DNA from: an uncultured Planctomycetota bacterium | GTDB taxonomy: Bacteria; Planctomycetota; Phycisphaerae; Sedimentisphaerales; Anaerobacaceae | Assembly (NCBI GenBank): GCA_903927855.1 | Contig: CAIYOL010000095.1 | Coordinates: 1 to 5,737 of the forward strand | DNA: 5,737 nt | Reading direction: 5' to 3' | In this document: piece after piece, positions 4,288-5,737 of the stretch | Position numbering within the stretch: position 1 is the stretch's first letter | How the letters are laid out: the number at the start of each line of letters is the position of its first letter | Notes under the pieces: generated by a model | The model's database searches: none | Told to the model about the DNA's origin: nothing | What the model saw: only the letters and a program-made list of their open reading frames with translations | Made by a program: the position numbers and the translations under genes

Positions 4288-4524
4288 ATGCGAGTACTGG
4301 AAGAATTGAGAAAATGGCTTGGTGAGATTACAGAAATATCTTTACTGTTGATCGCCCTTGGGATAGCAGCTGAGATACTATTTGGCAATGCAGTTCCCTT
4401 TTTTGGAAGCAGTATTGTGACCAATCTCACAAACTTACTTAAGACTCTGGGCGACAATGGGCTTGTCGGTCTGATTGCACTGGGTATTATTCTCTTTCTG
4501 TTTAGAAGGAGAGCGGCTGCGTAA
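4288..4524 (+). CDS. 78-aa two-helix membrane protein, unknown
   Basis: The protein begins with an amphipathic charged helix (M-R-V-L-E-E-L-R-K-W-L). A first membrane segment at about residues 17-39 contains a P-F-F-G turn. A short soluble connector, T-N-L-T-N-L-L-K-T-L-G-D-N, follows, then a second membrane segment (about 58-72) and a terminal R-R-R-A-A-A. The pentapeptide I-A-L-G-I appears once in each membrane segment (22-26 and 63-67), hinting at an internal duplication or similar packing faces. The positive C-terminal cluster predicts a cytoplasmic C-terminus. There is no lipobox and no PEP-CTERM or LPXTG motif. The strong Shine-Dalgarno, compact frame and hydrophobic periodicity argue that it is real. 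The function is unknown; it is probably monocistronic, with a terminator upstream and a large hairpin downstream. Confidence 0.8.
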   Translation: MRVLEELRKWLGEITEISLLLIALGIAAEILFGNAVPFFGSSIVTNLTNLLKTLGDNGLVGLIALGIILFLFRRRAAA

Positions 4525-4541
4525 AACCGTACCCAGCAACC

Positions 4542-4601
4542 ATCCTCGGGAGGGGCATAGGTAAAGCTTTCGGGGCGGGAAGCCTATGACCCTCCGAGGA
4601 T
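4542..4601. other. 60-nt near-perfect hairpin after the 78-aa gene
   Basis: ATCCTCGG (4542-4549) pairs with CCGAGGAT (4594-4601). After a single bulged G, AGGG (4551-4554) pairs with CCCT (4590-4593). One G-A mismatch follows, then CATAGG (4556-4561) pairs with CCTATG (4583-4588). An inner GCTT/AAGC stem (4566-4569, 4580-4583) closes a G-rich 10-nt loop and competes with the middle stem for C4583. It starts 18 bp after the stop of the 78-aa gene. No T-tract follows on the plus strand and none directly on the minus strand, so it is either a non-canonical terminator or 3'-end stabiliser, or a structured RNA element ahead of the macro-domain gene. I do not recognise a riboswitch class. Confidence 0.55.
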
Positions 4602-4722
4602 AAAGACAATCAACCTTAAAAACTTAGCAGACGTTAAAGGCAGACCATTCGCGGCGGGTGACCTTCTCTATATGCTCCTCAAATCTCTTGCGCTTAGAAA
4701 TCATCTCAAGTGGTTTTTGCGC

Positions 4723-4751
4723 TTGCTTTGAGGATCGTCCTGAGCTATTGT
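4723..4751 (+). promoter_or_regulatory. Possible promoter of the macro-domain/ADH operon
   Basis: TTGCTT (4723-4728) and TATTGT (4746-4751) are separated by 17 bp, and the predicted start is near 4758, 14 bp before ATG 4772. Both boxes are only partial matches. The spacer contains AGGA-TCG-TCCT, a short inverted repeat that could be an operator. Confidence 0.35.
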
Positions 4752-4771
4752 TTTTCAGAGCGGTCAATACT

Positions 4772-5302
4772 ATGAGAGTAAAGGTTTCGAAGAGCGTTTT
4801 AGAACTTTTAGAAGGCGACATTACAGAAATGCAAACCGAGGCAATCGTAAATGCCGCCAATGCCCGGTTGATTCTGGGAGGCGGTGTAGCGGGGGCAATC
4901 AGAAGAAAAGGCGGCCCAAAAATCCAGGAAGAATGCAGCAAAATAGGTGAAACGTTTGTTGGCGGGGCCGTTAAAACCACCGGCGGCAACTTAAAAGCTA
5001 AATTCGTCTTCCACGCCGTCGGGCCTCAAATGGGCGAAGGTAACGAAGACGAAAAGTTAAAAAACGCGACGGTAAACTCACTGAACCTAGCCGATGAAAA
5101 TAATATAAAAAGCATTTCGTTCCCGGCAATCAGCGCAGGTATTTTCGGCTTTCCTATCGAAAGATGCGCAAAAATAATGCTACGAGCAACTATTGATTAC
5201 CTCCAAGGACAAACCGGCTTGGAAAAAGTTATCTTTTGCCTCTTCGGGTTGGACAGTTATGAAGTCTTCGAAAGGCAGTTGAAGCAAGAGATTTCAAAAT
5301 GA
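4772..5302 (+). CDS. Macro-domain protein, ADP-ribose binding/hydrolysing
   Basis: A 176-aa single macro domain, the normal family size. Family signatures are all present: GDIT (15-18), where Asp16 contacts the adenine; NAAN (27-30), with the ribose-side asparagines; GGGVAGAI (36-43), the glycine-rich diphosphate loop; HAVGP (81-85); and PAISAGIFGFP (118-128), the second phosphate loop. It resembles the AF1521-type and bacterial O-acetyl-ADP-ribose deacetylase branches, cytosolic proteins that bind ADP-ribose and remove it from O-acetyl-ADP-ribose or modified proteins; which activity applies here cannot be read from sequence. ATG 4772 is chosen because the domain begins immediately after it. 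A longer GTG frame from 4658 adds residues with no homologous look, partly translated from a GGATCGTCCTGAGC repeat-like segment. The ribosome-binding site is weak (GAGCGG). Its stop overlaps the next start (ATGA), so it is coupled with the dehydrogenase gene. Confidence 0.93.
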   Translation: MRVKVSKSVLELLEGDITEMQTEAIVNAANARLILGGGVAGAIRRKGGPKIQEECSKIGETFVGGAVKTTGGNLKAKFVFHAVGPQMGEGNEDEKLKNATVNSLNLADENNIKSISFPAISAGIFGFPIERCAKIMLRATIDYLQGQTGLEKVIFCLFGLDSYEVFERQLKQEISK

Positions 5303-5737
5303 GGGCAATGGTCCTAAATAAAATATCGCCGATTGAAGAGAAGCCGTTGGAAGCGGCTGATTTGCCAATTCCCGCGCCGGGCGACAATCAAATTCTGGTT
5401 AAGACTTCGGTTTGCGGCGTTTGTCATACCGACCTCGATGAGATTGAAGGCAGACTGAAACCGGCGAAACTGCCTATAGTGCTCGGCCATCAGGTAGTTG
5501 GGATGGTGGCAGATAAAGGAAAAGCCGTAACCAAATTCAAAATAGATGAGCGCATCGGGATTACCTGGCTCTATTCAGCCTGCGGCAAATGCAGCTTCTG
5601 CCAAAGAGGCAGCGAAAACCTCTGCGACAGTGCTGAGTGGACCGGCAAAGACGTCAACGGCGGTTACGCAGAATATATGGTTATCTCCGAGGATTTCGCT
5701 TATCCTCTTCCTGCAGGTTTTTCCGATGTTCAGGCAG
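5299..5737 (+). CDS. Zinc-dependent alcohol dehydrogenase, N-terminal part
   Basis: The gene runs off the right edge with 146 complete codons visible, a little under half of a usual 320-350 aa medium-chain dehydrogenase/reductase. What is present is the GroES-like catalytic domain. C-G-V-C-H-T-D holds the catalytic zinc ligand Cys42 and the proton-relay residue(s). L-G-H-Q-V-V-G provides His64, the second ligand. C95-x2-C98-x2-C101-x7-C109 is the intact structural zinc lobe. G-G-Y-A-E-Y at about 121-126 is typical of this class. The Glu usually following the zinc-binding His (GHE) is Gln65 here. The NAD(P)-binding Rossmann domain lies outside the window, so cofactor preference cannot be judged. 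The ATG overlaps the macro-domain stop by ATGA, indicating translational coupling. The likely reaction is oxidation of an alcohol or reduction of an aldehyde; the substrate is unknown. Confidence 0.93.
   Translation, partial: MRAMVLNKISPIEEKPLEAADLPIPAPGDNQILVKTSVCGVCHTDLDEIEGRLKPAKLPIVLGHQVVGMVADKGKAVTKFKIDERIGITWLYSACGKCSFCQRGSENLCDSAEWTGKDVNGGYAEYMVISEDFAYPLPAGFSDVQA

Noticed and set aside
4658..4771. GTG-started extension of the macro-domain protein
   Set aside because: The extra 38 residues lie outside the macro fold, include translated repeat-like DNA and would overlap the candidate promoter.
4624..4989. Minus-strand 121-aa frame ending in a charged helix (EKVTRREWSAFNVC)
   Set aside because: Most of it is antisense to the macro-domain gene. 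The last 35 or so residues look protein-like and might be a gene remnant, but there is no start or homology to support it.
1..5737. CRISPR array, transposase, integrase, phage or toxin-antitoxin genes
   Set aside because: No regularly spaced direct repeats and no frames with such motifs were seen on either strand.

Overview
The window looks like a chromosomal fragment of a Planctomycetota bacterium, most likely class Phycisphaerae. This is inferred from the style of the proteins: a TolC-type lipoprotein efflux channel with a long N-terminal lead-in, a short HEAT-repeat protein with an arginine-rich tail, and tiny two-helix membrane proteins. Moderate base composition and long gene-poor spacers fit the same picture. 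No ribosomal RNA or marker protein is present to prove it.

Layout from left to right. Bases 1-99 are an unresolved edge. Bases 100-327 hold a compact minus-strand unit with a good sigma-70-type promoter, about 190 nt of foldable RNA and an intrinsic terminator, but no convincing gene; I read it as a candidate small RNA. Bases 452-2080 encode a TolC-family outer-membrane lipoprotein on the minus strand, whose extended -10 promoter (2138-2146) rules out the longest possible start. Divergent from it is a tRNA-Cys(GCA) at 2440-2513 with its own promoter. Two related GTC-NNN-GAC hairpins lie in this divergent spacer, one of them ending 3 nt before the tRNA. Bases 2514-2897 hold no gene but contain a dispersed-type palindromic repeat and a second inverted repeat. 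A possible 44-codon ORF then precedes a HEAT-repeat protein (3053-3532).

Bases 3633-3808 hold a second minus-strand promoter/RNA/terminator unit without a gene. Next come a minus-strand mini membrane protein (3858-4031) whose promoter covers all the upstream in-frame starts, so that a leaderless GTG start is suggested; an orphan plus-strand terminator (4094-4123); a plus-strand 78-aa two-helix membrane protein (4288-4524) with a strong Shine-Dalgarno; and a 60-nt near-perfect hairpin (4542-4601).

The right end is a translationally coupled pair: a macro-domain ADP-ribose-binding protein (4772-5302) overlapping by ATGA the start of a zinc-dependent alcohol dehydrogenase that runs off the edge. 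The coupling points to co-expression, perhaps linking NAD(H)-dependent redox chemistry with ADP-ribose metabolism, but that link is inference.

I see no CRISPR array, transposase, phage gene or toxin-antitoxin pair. The most interesting material is the set of gene-less but promoter- and terminator-bounded units and the structured hairpins.
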